Source: Mycolicibacterium pulveris
GTDB taxonomy: Bacteria; Actinomycetota; Actinomycetes; Mycobacteriales; Mycobacteriaceae
Assembly: GCF_010725725.1 (NCBI RefSeq)
Contig: NZ_AP022599.1
Span: forward strand, 2,418,001-2,482,000
Length of the DNA stretch: 64,000 nucleotides
Direction: 5' to 3'
The position numbers were made by a program, and so were the translations under genes. The notes beneath the pieces were generated by a model, which did no database searches, was not told the DNA's origin, and saw nothing but the letters and a program-made list of their open reading frames with translations. Positions 7,861-16,310 of the stretch are shown here, piece after piece. The stretch's first letter is position 1. Every line of letters starts with the position of its first letter.

Positions 7861-8953
7861 CCACGAAGCTCTGCGTTTCCCCTTCGGGCGCGGGCAGATC
7901 GAGCAACCGCGCCAGGGTCTGGCTCGCGGGGTTGGAAATCCGCATCGGCGCACCCGGTGGAAGAAGGCCGGCCTCCACCATCATGTTGCCGGCCCTGTGC
8001 ATCAGGATGGACAACCGGGTCGCGGCGAACACTTCGTAGAACGCCACCAGGCCGTGGTCGACGGCGACGCCCGCAAGCTCGCTGTAGCGAGCGAGAGTCT
8101 GTTGCGCTGTGGGGAATCCCGGCAGCGGCGGTGCGCCGATCCCCTCCGTGTAGTACCGCTGCAGAAACTGCCACCAGCCCAGGTCGAGTTCACGCGGGCT
8201 CACCGAGAGCATCTCCCAGTCCAGCACCGCGGCAGCCCGAAGCTGGTCGTCGAAGATGATGTTGCCGATCCGCGCGTCGCCCCAGTTGAGCACTTCGGAC
8301 CCGGAACTCGTGGGCCGGTGTTCGCGGATCCAGGCCAGCGCCTGCTCGACAGTCGGATTGGACTCGCCGTTGGCCGCCCATGCAAAGGTGTTTTCCCAGA
8401 ACCGAAGCTGTCCGTCGAAGCCAGCCTCGGGGTGGTCGCGCAACTTGGCCAGTCCCGCCGCGTCGATATCGACGGCGTGGATGGCCGCGACCTGCGACAG
8501 CGCGTTCTCGTACAGTGTCGCCTGCCGTTCGGGTGTCAACCGGAGGACCCAGCCTTCCGTGGTATGCGGCGGATCGTCGGACGGTACCCGGCCGCTGACG
8601 CGCTCCATCACGATGAAAGGAGCGCCGAGCAGCGCAGCATCCGGTTCGCTGAACAGCATCCGCGGCACCGGTACGGAGCTGTGCTCGCCGACCGCGCGCA
8701 TCACGTCGAACTCCAACTGCAGGTCATAGCGCGGGAATACGGCCGGTCCCGATGGCTGGACGCGGGCCACCAGGGCATGTTGGTCACCATCCCACGTCGC
8801 GTCGAAAAGCACCGTTTCGCCGGACATCCCGTTAGACCGGGGGATGGTCACACCGGTGACCTCGACCGCAGAGGTGGGGGACACATGTCGAGTGATGGCC
8901 TCGGTGAGTTGACCTGCCGCCCACTGCGGGTCGGTCTGATTCTGCAGCGCCAT
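7850..8953 (-). CDS. aminoglycoside/choline-kinase-fold phosphotransferase (APH family)
   Basis: The 367-residue protein has a protein-kinase-like APH fold. Visible motifs are an N-terminal nucleotide-binding lobe, PFIVMERVSG in the hinge, the catalytic loop NWGDARIGN (Brenner-type, with catalytic Asp and Asn) and the metal-binding VLDWE. Relatives in mycobacteria and in the N-terminal half of ACAD11 phosphorylate hydroxyacyl-CoA-type substrates, so a catabolic role is as likely as antibiotic resistance. GAGGAG precedes the ATG at 8953. It is the last gene of a leftward operon after the desaturase-like and AveC-like genes. Confidence 0.8.
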   Translation of the reverse strand: MALQNQTDPQWAAGQLTEAITRHVSPTSAVEVTGVTIPRSNGMSGETVLFDATWDGDQHALVARVQPSGPAVFPRYDLQLEFDVMRAVGEHSSVPVPRMLFSEPDAALLGAPFIVMERVSGRVPSDDPPHTTEGWVLRLTPERQATLYENALSQVAAIHAVDIDAAGLAKLRDHPEAGFDGQLRFWENTFAWAANGESNPTVEQALAWIREHRPTSSGSEVLNWGDARIGNIIFDDQLRAAAVLDWEMLSVSPRELDLGWWQFLQRYYTEGIGAPPLPGFPTAQQTLARYSELAGVAVDHGLVAFYEVFAATRLSILMHRAGNMMVEAGLLPPGAPMRISNPASQTLARLLDLPAPEGETQSFVGNR

Positions 8954-9003
8954 AACGCTCCTCGGACTAGTAGGGCTCGGTTGCGTGTTCGGTTTCGAGG
9001 CCG

Positions 9004-10086
9004 TCACCACCGCGACGGCAGAAGGTAGGACGGAAGTAGGCTGGTGACGTCGGAGTCGACCGACACCGACAGCCAACTCCATGGCAGAAAGTAGGTGACC
9101 GCGGCCCAGAAGGCGCAGAAGCCGATGAGGGCAAGCTGTCGAATCAGGAACCGAGCACGTGGACGGACGCGGTGGAGGCCCCGCTCTACGAAGCAAAGAC
9201 CGTGCGGGTCGTCGTAAGCCGACATGCGCAGCAAGGTGAAGCCCATGGCGTAGGCGGTGACGAACACGCTTTCGTAGATCGGGAACTGGTACTGGCTGCC
9301 TGCGAAAAGGGTGAAAGCCTGAATCGTTCGCGGGTAAGCGTATATCTCGGCCAGGATGAACAGGTACTCAATACAGATATCCACCAGGAATGTCAGCGCT
9401 CCAGCGATACCGAAGGCTTTGACATTCGAGATTGTCGGAAAGCGTTGGCGCAGGGTAAGGATCACCCCACATTCGATGATCGCGAAACCCAAGCCGAGGT
9501 AGACGTATTGGGGGACGAACCACACGAACCCCTCGGCATAGTGGGGTGTACTCGACAGCGGGAACAGATGGCCCCACGACCCCCAATTGACGGCATGGGC
9601 GTTCCAGGCGAAGGTCCAATGAAAATAGTTGATCAGCGGGTCGATGGGCGCCGCCAGCGTTGCGGCGATGAAAAGCATGCCGTCGAGGCCAATCCGACGA
9701 TGCCGTAGCCATGGCCGGACCAGGCAGTACCAGGCCATCGAGACCATGATGGCGATGCTGAGTCCTTCGACCACCCGCATCGCGATCAGCCGCCACAAGT
9801 CGTACTCGTCGGGGCCCGGAATCGTTGCGGGACCGAACGATCCATCCGTACTGGTCATCCACCGGACGAACACCTGGCCGATGAAGACCAGCCACAGCAC
9901 GCCGAGGCAGGCCCATACGGTGACCGCGCCACCGCGGCCGGGGTCAGCGGTCGAGGCGCCGGCTCCAGGCAAGAACTGTGGCCGCGAGATCCCGATAAAG
10001 GACTTCGCCACAGCCGTGACAAGGCCGTGTTCGCGACCGTCGTGATCGGCACCGATCACGTCCGTCGCACCCGAAGCCGGTCGCAT
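9004..10086 (-). CDS. spirocyclase AveC-like polytopic membrane protein (copy 1)
   Basis: The 360-residue product has a short hydrophilic N-terminus followed by at least six or seven hydrophobic helices separated by aromatic-rich loops. One of these is a Trp/His-rich loop, HWTFAWNAHAVNWGSWGH, in the middle. Size and topology match AveC-like (spirocyclase AveC family) proteins, named after the avermectin spiroketal cyclase/dehydratase. The role of mycobacterial members is unknown. ATG 10086 lies 4 nt after the upstream stop with AGGGGA in front. Two further polytopic proteins of related design are encoded at 12663 and 15477. Confidence 0.65.
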   Translation of the reverse strand: MRPASGATDVIGADHDGREHGLVTAVAKSFIGISRPQFLPGAGASTADPGRGGAVTVWACLGVLWLVFIGQVFVRWMTSTDGSFGPATIPGPDEYDLWRLIAMRVVEGLSIAIMVSMAWYCLVRPWLRHRRIGLDGMLFIAATLAAPIDPLINYFHWTFAWNAHAVNWGSWGHLFPLSSTPHYAEGFVWFVPQYVYLGLGFAIIECGVILTLRQRFPTISNVKAFGIAGALTFLVDICIEYLFILAEIYAYPRTIQAFTLFAGSQYQFPIYESVFVTAYAMGFTLLRMSAYDDPHGLCFVERGLHRVRPRARFLIRQLALIGFCAFWAAVTYFLPWSWLSVSVDSDVTSLLPSYLLPSRW

Positions 10087-10090
10087 CTCT

Positions 10091-11701
10091 CTACTTCCCC
10101 TGGTCCCGCAGGGCCGTCTGCGCGGCGAGCTTGCCCGGCAGCCCACACACGCCACCGACCGGATGGGTGCCTGCGCCGCTGAGGTAGAGACCGGCGATCG
10201 GCATGCGGTAGGCGCCGAGCCCCGGCGCAGGCTTGAGAGGGCCGAACCGGGTGATCAGCGGATCGACGTGATAGACGTTGCCGGCGGGCGCGTTGAACCG
10301 CTCTTCGATATCGGGACCACCGAGCACCGCGCGATCGATCTCCAGGGTGTCGAGCCCCTCGTAGTACTGGGCGCAGTCGCGCAACACCGAATCACCGATC
10401 TTGTCTCGGACGTCCTCCCACGGCTCCCTCGGCGTCACCGGAATCACCCCGGACCACAGATAGAACGTGCTGCCGTCCTCGGGCGCTTGGGAGGGGTCGA
10501 CCGCGGACGGAATCATGGAGCAGCTCACCGGAACCGGGTCCGGCCAGTCGCCGCGGACCACCGCGTTCCAGGCGGCGTCCTGCTCCTCGAGGGTGTGCCA
10601 CGCGGCGAGATGGCGACGCAGATCGAGATCGTTGCCGCGCCATTTCTCGTGACGTTTCATCGACACGTGACCGTCGAGGGCGACGTTGATCTTCAGCGAT
10701 GTGGCGTGCGTCTTGCGAAGCGGGATGTCCTTGGCACGCACGGCAAGTTTGCGCTCCAATGCCCCGTCGGGCAGGAGTTCGTTGAGGGTGATGACCGGGT
10801 TGCAGGTGCTCAGCACCCCCTTACGCGGACGGATGAGTTGATCGTTGTCCAAACGCACACCGGTGACCCGGTTGCCTGCGACCACGATCTCCTGCACCCG
10901 GCAGCTGGTGTGTACCGCGCCGCCGTGGGCGGTCAGGCAGCGGTGCAAAGCGGCTGGGAGAGAGCCGGTTCCACCCACTGGCATCATGTTGGGCACCTGC
11001 TGCACGACGCCCAGGTAGATCATCGCCCACGCCGTCATGTCCAACCGCATCTGCGAGAACGCCGCCATCGCGGCCAGCGCGCCTTTGGGCAGCTCCGACT
11101 CGAAGGTTTCTTCCAGGAACTCGGTGTGTGACGCGGTGGCTAAGTGCCGCAGCGACCACAACCGCTTGGGATGGCGCGCCGCGCCGGCGATGGCGGCGGA
11201 CATCTCCTTGGTGAACGGGCGCAGCGGGTGGGTCTTCATGTAGGCCACTACGATTTTCATCGCCGGAGCCAGCGCGTTGGCCAGGTCCAGCCAGGCCCGG
11301 GCGTCCTTGGCGGAGAAGCGCCGCAGTTCGTCGGCGGTCTTGCCGGCGTCTTTCCAGATGGCCAACGAGCTGCCGTCGGGCGCGAGTTGGACGTGGGCCG
11401 GGTCGACCGAGATCATCCGCAGGTCGTACTTGTGCAGCTGCAGTTCCTCGGCGATACCGGACAGCCCGAAGATTCCCGTCGCTTGGATGGCGCCCTCATT
11501 GAACAGGTGGTTGGGCGCCTTCTCGAGGAGGGCGTTGGTGGTCGTCATGCCGCCGATCGACGGCGAGGCTTCGACAACGATCACCTGGTGACCGGCCCGG
11601 GCCAGGTAACAGCCGGCGGTCAGCCCGTTGTGACCTGCGCCGATGATGACGAAGTCGACCTCACGGGGCACCGCGGGCGCGGGAGGTGTGGTGGGGGGCA
11701 T
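10091..11701 (-). CDS. phytoene-desaturase/PDSC2-like FAD oxidoreductase
   Basis: The 536-residue protein opens with a Rossmann FAD motif (VIIGAGHNGLTAGCYLA) followed by VVEASPSIGGMTTT, the pattern of phytoene-desaturase-type amine-oxidase-fold flavoproteins. It ends with the second FAD-binding block (GLYLSGAGTHPVGGVCG). Such enzymes catalyse desaturation or isomerisation of polyisoprenoids or related alkenes. The length fits the PDSC2 (PYROXD2) subgroup. ATG 11701 is chosen, although GTG 11722 seven codons upstream is possible; neither has a strong ribosome site. It heads an operon with the AveC-like and kinase-like genes and has a candidate TetR operator just upstream. Confidence 0.8.
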   Translation of the reverse strand: MPPTTPPAPAVPREVDFVIIGAGHNGLTAGCYLARAGHQVIVVEASPSIGGMTTTNALLEKAPNHLFNEGAIQATGIFGLSGIAEELQLHKYDLRMISVDPAHVQLAPDGSSLAIWKDAGKTADELRRFSAKDARAWLDLANALAPAMKIVVAYMKTHPLRPFTKEMSAAIAGAARHPKRLWSLRHLATASHTEFLEETFESELPKGALAAMAAFSQMRLDMTAWAMIYLGVVQQVPNMMPVGGTGSLPAALHRCLTAHGGAVHTSCRVQEIVVAGNRVTGVRLDNDQLIRPRKGVLSTCNPVITLNELLPDGALERKLAVRAKDIPLRKTHATSLKINVALDGHVSMKRHEKWRGNDLDLRRHLAAWHTLEEQDAAWNAVVRGDWPDPVPVSCSMIPSAVDPSQAPEDGSTFYLWSGVIPVTPREPWEDVRDKIGDSVLRDCAQYYEGLDTLEIDRAVLGGPDIEERFNAPAGNVYHVDPLITRFGPLKPAPGLGAYRMPIAGLYLSGAGTHPVGGVCGLPGKLAAQTALRDQGK

Positions 11702-11721
11702 AACGCAATCTGACACCAACA

Positions 11722-11745
11722 CGATTCGAAAATCAATAACGATTG
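11722..11745. promoter_or_regulatory. candidate TetR operator, copy 1
   Basis: This 24-bp element reads CGATTCGAAAATCAATAA followed by CGATTG. It agrees at 18 of 24 positions with the reverse complement of 12548-12571. It sits immediately before the desaturase-like gene, downstream of the TetR gene. Duplication at both flanks of a tetR gene is the normal layout for a local TetR regulator. Binding is inferred. Confidence 0.5.
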
Positions 11746-11842
11746 GTAAATCGAGTTTAGGCTCAAGCTCAGTTAAGCGCCGGTCGTCCGCGGGCAGGGG
11801 TCAGCCCCGGGGGATGTCGCGGCGCAAACGATCTTGAAGGTG

Positions 11843-12511
11843 TTACCGGGGGGCGTCGATGTCCGGCAGTTCGTCCCAGGCGATCTCACGTGCGGCCGTG
11901 GCGTCGACGCCGAACCCGCGCAGCATCATCTCCGCACCCCGAGATTCCGTCGTCGGGCCCGGTGTGATGAGCCCGGACAGGATGGCGCGGATGGCGGCCA
12001 GCGCCGCAGCGCTGATCGACACCAGCGCAAGCTCGACATCCTCGATCTTGAATTGGCCGCTGGCGCAGCCGTGTTCAAGGGTCTCGCGTGCCCATGGTCG
12101 GACGGCCTCTTCGAACGCGGCATCGGCGCGATCGAGTTCGACGACCACGCGCGCCAATTCGGGCTCTGCGGTGGCGAACCGGAGGAACCGGCGGTACGCC
12201 TCCGCCGCCGCCCGGGCTGCATCCGGGGCCGCCACAGCGGTGGCACCGATAGAGCTGGCGAGTCCGGCCAACGTGTCGGCGACCACGGCCTCCACAAGCG
12301 CTTCCTTGGACTCGAAGTACGTGTAGAACGTGCCGAATCCCAGATCGGCACGGTCGGTGACGTCGCCGATGCGCAACCCACTGACCCCGCTCTCGGCGAT
12401 CAGCTGTCGCCCCGCGGTAAGCAACTTCTCTCGAGCGCGGGCCTTGCGACGCTCGCGTCGGCCGACACCGATTGGTTCCGCAGTCACCCGACCATCGTCG
12501 CACGGAGCCAT
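11843..12511 (-). CDS. TetR-family transcriptional regulator (TetR1)
   Basis: The 222-residue protein has an N-terminal TetR helix-turn-helix: an arginine-rich first helix (RRERRKAR), AGRQLIAESG, the recognition region IGDVTDRADLGFGTFYTYF and SKEALVEAV. An alpha-helical ligand domain follows. ATG 12511 is used, but GTG 12487 (VTAEP) would give a more usual N-terminus. The gene is divergent from the AveC-like gene at 12663 and lies upstream of the desaturase-like operon. A matching 24-bp element stands in front of both units, so autoregulation and control of both are likely. Confidence 0.85.
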   Translation of the reverse strand: MAPCDDGRVTAEPIGVGRRERRKARAREKLLTAGRQLIAESGVSGLRIGDVTDRADLGFGTFYTYFESKEALVEAVVADTLAGLASSIGATAVAAPDAARAAAEAYRRFLRFATAEPELARVVVELDRADAAFEEAVRPWARETLEHGCASGQFKIEDVELALVSISAAALAAIRAILSGLITPGPTTESRGAEMMLRGFGVDATAAREIAWDELPDIDAPR

Positions 12512-12547
12512 CACACCGTCGGGGCCGGCGCCCGCGTACTGAATTAA

Positions 12548-12571
12548 CATTCATCATTGATAGTTGAATCG
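12548..12571. promoter_or_regulatory. candidate TetR operator, copy 2
   Basis: This AT-rich 24-bp element lies in the 151-bp divergent region between the TetR1 gene and the AveC-like gene at 12663. Its reverse complement matches the element at 11722-11745 at 18 of 24 positions (shared core CGATTCnAnnATCAATnA). The position suits repression of both divergent promoters. Confidence 0.5.
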
Positions 12572-12662
12572 AACAGCGATAGTGTGTGCGCGTCACCTTC
12601 AGTTCGCGCGCCGGGTAATGCATCCGTGAGCAGGCGCCAGATCAGATAGAGGATCTCCTCGG

Positions 12663-13583
12663 ATGACTTCGCAGACGATCTACGAGACCGTGTTGGCCGC
12701 GCCGCCGGTGCCCGCGCACCCCACCACTCAGGTGCCGTTCATGGCCGAGATCCTGTTCACGATCTTCCTGGGGCTTCCGGTGGTGGTCGGCGTCTTCTTC
12801 GCGATCAAGCACCTGGTCACCGGGCGCGGACCACTGCTGGCCTTCTGCCTCATCGGTGGCGGGTTCGCGTGCCTGTTCGAGCCGATCGTCGACACCCTGG
12901 GCCTGTGCTACATCCGCGAGGGCGCGACGCTCACCACGTTCTCATCGATGGGGCGCGACTTTCCGCTGTACATCAACTTCGTTTACATCTGGTACGTCGG
13001 TGGGCTGGCTTACTTGGCCTACCGGGTCTACAGCACCGGCGTGACGAGGAAAGGGTTGTTCCAGCTCTACCTGATCGACGTCTTCATCAATATCTTCCTG
13101 GAGAGCCCCGGCGTGCTGATGGGGGCCTACGAGTACTACGGCCCGCAGCCGTTGAACTTCTGGGGGTTGCCGCTTTGGTGGGTGTGCGTGAACCCGATCA
13201 TGCCGATGACCGCCGGCGCGCTCATCTATCGACTGACGCCATACCTGCCGGGCTGGCGGATGGCACTGGTCATCGCATTCATACCGATGGCCGACGGCAT
13301 CGCGAACGGTGCGACCGCCTGGCCTATGTGGACCGCACTCAACCTCGACGCGCCGTTGGTCGTGACCCACTTGGCGTGGTTGGTCACGCTGGGACTCGCG
13401 TTGACCGCGGTGTGGATCCTGTCGTTCGTGGTAAGCCGGCCCGACGACGAGGTATTCACCACCTCCAAGGCGGCGCTACTGAAGGCGGCGATCTTCGGGG
13501 TTCCCGACGACCGTCGACCGGCCACTGCCGGAGTCAATCATGTTGCGGCGCGACATAAACCGGTGGCCGATGTCAGTCGTTGA
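12663..13583 (+). CDS. AveC-like polytopic membrane protein (copy 2)
   Basis: The 306-residue product has about seven hydrophobic helices. It shares with the protein at 15477 the motif G-x-C-L-x-EP-x-x-D (here FACLFEPIVD) after the second helix, and a Tyr/Trp-rich YIWYVGG segment. It also contains FLESPGVLMGAYEYYG and a helix starting NPIMPMTAGAL. I place it with the AveC-like group by topology and shared motifs, and no enzymatic role can be assigned. The ATG has a GAGG-containing leader, and the gene is divergent from TetR1. Its end overlaps the convergent TetR2 gene by 11 nt. Confidence 0.55.
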   Translation: MTSQTIYETVLAAPPVPAHPTTQVPFMAEILFTIFLGLPVVVGVFFAIKHLVTGRGPLLAFCLIGGGFACLFEPIVDTLGLCYIREGATLTTFSSMGRDFPLYINFVYIWYVGGLAYLAYRVYSTGVTRKGLFQLYLIDVFINIFLESPGVLMGAYEYYGPQPLNFWGLPLWWVCVNPIMPMTAGALIYRLTPYLPGWRMALVIAFIPMADGIANGATAWPMWTALNLDAPLVVTHLAWLVTLGLALTAVWILSFVVSRPDDEVFTTSKAALLKAAIFGVPDDRRPATAGVNHVAARHKPVADVSR

Positions 13584-14211
13584 GTGTTTCGGCCACGCGG
13601 GTGACCAGCGTGAGGGCTTCGTCTGGGCGGAGGCCCAGAGAGCACAGCACGTGGCGGGCGAACGCGGCTTCGGCGTACGGGCCGTGGCGGCCGTCGAGGA
13701 TCTCGCGGATCAGCGCGAACGCCCCGCCGATCACCGCGGTCAGCAGGACCTCGACGTTGGCCACCATGAACCGGCCGGACACGATGCCGCGTTCCACGGC
13801 CATCCTGGCCGGGGGGTGCACCGCATCACTGAACAAGGTTTCCGAATGCGCGATGTTGACGATCAACCGGGCCAGGTCGGGCTCGCGACGCGCCAGGCCC
13901 ACCACCCGCAAGGTGGCGACGGCCACTGTCTCCGCAGGGTCGGCGTCGTCGTCCAGACCGGTTACCGTCTCGGCAGCCAGATCAGACAGTGTCTCGCTGA
14001 TAACAGCTTCCACCAGAACATCTTTGGAGGAAAAGTAGTTGTAGAAGGACCCGAGCGCGACGTCGGCGCGTTCGGTGACGTCCTGCACACGAAGGCCGAC
14101 GACACCATTGGCGGCGATCAGGTCCCGGCCTGCGTCGAGCAGTCGCCGACGGGTGCGCTGCTGCTGACGTTGGGTGCGGGTCAGGCCGGAAGGGGACTTC
14201 TCGGAGGCCAT
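13573..14211 (-). CDS. TetR-family transcriptional regulator (TetR2)
   Basis: The 212-residue protein has a basic N-terminal arm (TRTQRQQQRTRRRLLDAG). The helix-turn-helix region is VQDVTERADVALGSFYNYF with SSKDVLVEAV after it, and a helical C-terminal domain follows. It resembles TetR1 in length and in the GSFYNYF/GTFYTYF recognition helix, so the two may be old duplicates. ATG 14211 is chosen because upstream codons encode an implausible Cys/Arg-rich extension. It is divergent from the AttH/CrtC-like gene at 14349, its likely target, across a 137-bp gap that contains a near repeat, GAGCACC / CAGCACC. Confidence 0.8.
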   Translation of the reverse strand: MASEKSPSGLTRTQRQQQRTRRRLLDAGRDLIAANGVVGLRVQDVTERADVALGSFYNYFSSKDVLVEAVISETLSDLAAETVTGLDDDADPAETVAVATLRVVGLARREPDLARLIVNIAHSETLFSDAVHPPARMAVERGIVSGRFMVANVEVLLTAVIGGAFALIREILDGRHGPYAEAAFARHVLCSLGLRPDEALTLVTRVAETLND

Positions 14212-14348
14212 GGTCACATTCTTGTCGGTTGAGCACCTGTTCAGCACCGATATTACGTTCACGAGCGCTTGCGGCGGGAGAGCGCTCGCGCCGATCGAGC
14301 GACCCGCGATCGTGAAACAGCGGATCTTGTTGAAAGGGGCTGTGCGAC

Positions 14349-15395
14349 ATGGCTGTTCATACTCATCCCGGTAGCACCGATCTGTTGCTTCCGTTGCCAT
14401 CCGCCGGCGAGAGCTGGGATCCGCACACGATCCACACGCACTACTTCGGCTTCTCCGTGCCCGAGACCGCCATCGGCGCGTTCATCTATGTGCGGTACAT
14501 GCCCGCGTTCCCGCTCACACAGGGCGGGGTATGCGTGTTTCAGGGCACCGATAACGTCGAACACGCCGACATGGCCTTCCTCGACTACGAGATGACCATG
14601 CCGTGGCCCACGATCGAGGACGGCGCCATCACCACCGCCAACGGGCTCACCATCGACTTCACCGAACCCGGCAAGACCGCCGCCCTGCGCTACCGCGCCT
14701 GTGAGAACCGGATGTCGTTCGACCTGGTGGCCGAAGCCGTCACGCCCCTTTTGGCCCGCGGCCACGTAATGCCAGGGGAGGAGGACCATCATCACGCAGG
14801 CACTCAGCCCGGCGGCAGTGAACAGTTCGTGCACATGACCGGGCAACTGGTGCTGGACGGCACGACCTACCCCGTCGACTGCTATGCACCGCGCGACAGG
14901 TCGTGGCGGCAGGTGCGGGTGGAAAAGCGAGGCGCCGTGCCGGTTCCGCCGGTGGGGTGGTCACCGATGTACTTCGGGCCCGACCTGATCTTCAACCAGA
15001 TCAGCTTCGAGCCCTTGGATACCGAACCGGCCTGGCGGGGTTTGTACGACGTCGGGGACCGCCCGTCGCACCACTTCGCCTGGGTCCAGCGCGGCGAGGA
15101 AACCCGGGGGATCACCAAGGTCCGCCGCAATGTGCTCGAATACCATCCGCGACTGCACATGGCGCTGCGGCAGGAGATCAGCGCGGTGGACGAGACCGGC
15201 GAAGAGTACTTCTTCCGAGGCGAAGCTGTTGCCGCGGCTTCGATTCCGGCGTGGCCGAACTGCTCGTTCCGCGACAGCGTGTTCCGGTGGGAGGACCCGC
15301 ATGGTCGCACCACGTATTCGACCTACCAGGAGATCTGGTTTGATGCGTACCACCACGCGATGCTGCGCCGAGCCGCGCGAACCGCGCACGCATGA
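14349..15395 (+). CDS. AttH/CrtC-like (DUF7064/DUF7065-type) protein
   Basis: The 348-residue soluble protein has no signal peptide. It shows a tandem lipocalin-like, beta-rich layout. The N-terminal half has many aromatic strands (HYFGFSVPETAIGAFIYVRY), and the C-terminal half has a conserved YAPRDRSWRQ block like the DHSWG motif of hydroxyneurosporene synthase (CrtC)/AttH proteins. CrtC hydrates carotenoid double bonds; mycobacterial relatives have no proven activity. The gene is divergent from TetR2 and 81 nt upstream of the third AveC-like gene, so it fits a terpenoid- or steroid-modifying role. Assignment to DUF7064 is from memory of the family pattern. Confidence 0.6.
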   Translation: MAVHTHPGSTDLLLPLPSAGESWDPHTIHTHYFGFSVPETAIGAFIYVRYMPAFPLTQGGVCVFQGTDNVEHADMAFLDYEMTMPWPTIEDGAITTANGLTIDFTEPGKTAALRYRACENRMSFDLVAEAVTPLLARGHVMPGEEDHHHAGTQPGGSEQFVHMTGQLVLDGTTYPVDCYAPRDRSWRQVRVEKRGAVPVPPVGWSPMYFGPDLIFNQISFEPLDTEPAWRGLYDVGDRPSHHFAWVQRGEETRGITKVRRNVLEYHPRLHMALRQEISAVDETGEEYFFRGEAVAAASIPAWPNCSFRDSVFRWEDPHGRTTYSTYQEIWFDAYHHAMLRRAARTAHA

Positions 15396-15445
15396 AGCGG
15401 ACGCTCACCCGGACAGCGAAAGTGGCGTATCTTCAAGACCCGAGG

Positions 15446-15467
15446 AATTTAACTAAGAATAGATTAA
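15446..15467. promoter_or_regulatory. island regulon motif, site 1 (upstream of AveC-like copy 3)
   Basis: AATTTAACTAAGAATAGATT plus AA is one of five copies of a degenerate 22-bp motif (core TTTAAYnTAGAnTARA). It ends 9 nt before the start codon at 15477, so a bound protein would block transcription or initiation. Confidence 0.5.
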
Positions 15468-15476
15468 GGTGAAGCC

Positions 15477-16310
15477 ATGGCTTGGATGGCACCGGTAGTC
15501 ACCGAGGGAATCGATTCGCCGGTCAGCGAGATCGGCCAGTGGGTCGCCACCGCGCTGACCTGGGGACTGGCGGCGGTGGTCGCGGTCTGGGTGATCACCG
15601 TCGCCCGGCGGGAACGGTCCATCTGGCCGCTGTGTGTGGCGGTCAGTGGCACTTTGGCCTGCCTGATGGAGCCGTTGTTCGACCACGTCTACGGGCTGTG
15701 GTTCCTGGAGGAGGGGCAGTGGAATCTGTACACCACCTTCGGTAGCTCACAACCGATTTGGGTTCCGGCCGCCTACCTGACGTTCTACGGTGGGGCCACG
15801 GTGTTCATCGCGCGATACCTGCAGCGCCATCCGAGCATGCGCTCCGTCTGGCGGATGTACGCCTTCATCGTGGTGATGGCGATCGCGGCCGAGATGACCT
15901 ACGTCAGCATCCTCGGCGTCTACACCTATCAGGACAGCCAGCCCTTTGTGGTGTTCGGTTACCCGATCTTTCTCGGCTTCACCAACGCGATGTCGGCACT
16001 CGTCAGCGGCATCATCGTGTTCCGCGTGGTGCCGCTGCTGAAGGGCGTCGAATACCTGTCGCTGATCCCGATCGTGCCCATGGCGTTCGCGGCCGGGCTA
16101 TTCGGCACGGGGATCCTGTACCTGTCGGTGCGACACGGCATCGAGGATCCGCCGATGCTGCTGGTGCATGTCGCCGCGCTGACCGTTGTGGTCGGCATCG
16201 CCGGCACAGTCGCGCTGTTGGGCAAGCTCCTCGTGGTGCCCCTGCAGAAATTAGAGGGGCCCAAACCCGGCGGTGCACACCTTCGGCAGCCCGATCACGG
16301 CATGGTGTAG
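15477..16310 (+). CDS. AveC-like polytopic membrane protein (copy 3)
   Basis: The 277-residue product has about seven predicted helices and no signal peptide. It shares G-x-L-A-C-L-M-EP-L-F-D after the second helix and a W-x-P/Y-x-x-WY-GG-like block with copy 2 (12663), pointing to a common family. AAGGTGA precedes ATG 15477. The C-terminus is hydrophilic (KLEGPKPGG). It runs into the convergent dehydrogenase gene with a 16-nt overlap. The regulon motif directly upstream ties it to the catabolic operons further right rather than to TetR1. Confidence 0.55.
   Translation: MAWMAPVVTEGIDSPVSEIGQWVATALTWGLAAVVAVWVITVARRERSIWPLCVAVSGTLACLMEPLFDHVYGLWFLEEGQWNLYTTFGSSQPIWVPAAYLTFYGGATVFIARYLQRHPSMRSVWRMYAFIVVMAIAAEMTYVSILGVYTYQDSQPFVVFGYPIFLGFTNAMSALVSGIIVFRVVPLLKGVEYLSLIPIVPMAFAAGLFGTGILYLSVRHGIEDPPMLLVHVAALTVVVGIAGTVALLGKLLVVPLQKLEGPKPGGAHLRQPDHGMV

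Noticed and set aside
7850..8953. Antibiotic-resistance aminoglycoside phosphotransferase
   Set aside because: The fold and catalytic loop fit APH, but the operon is metabolic and mycobacterial relatives are linked to acyl-CoA metabolism; resistance is not supported.
11843..12547. Plus-strand frame opposite TetR1 (about 237 residues)
   Set aside because: The minus strand encodes a convincing TetR helix-turn-helix, and the plus-strand product is compositionally biased.
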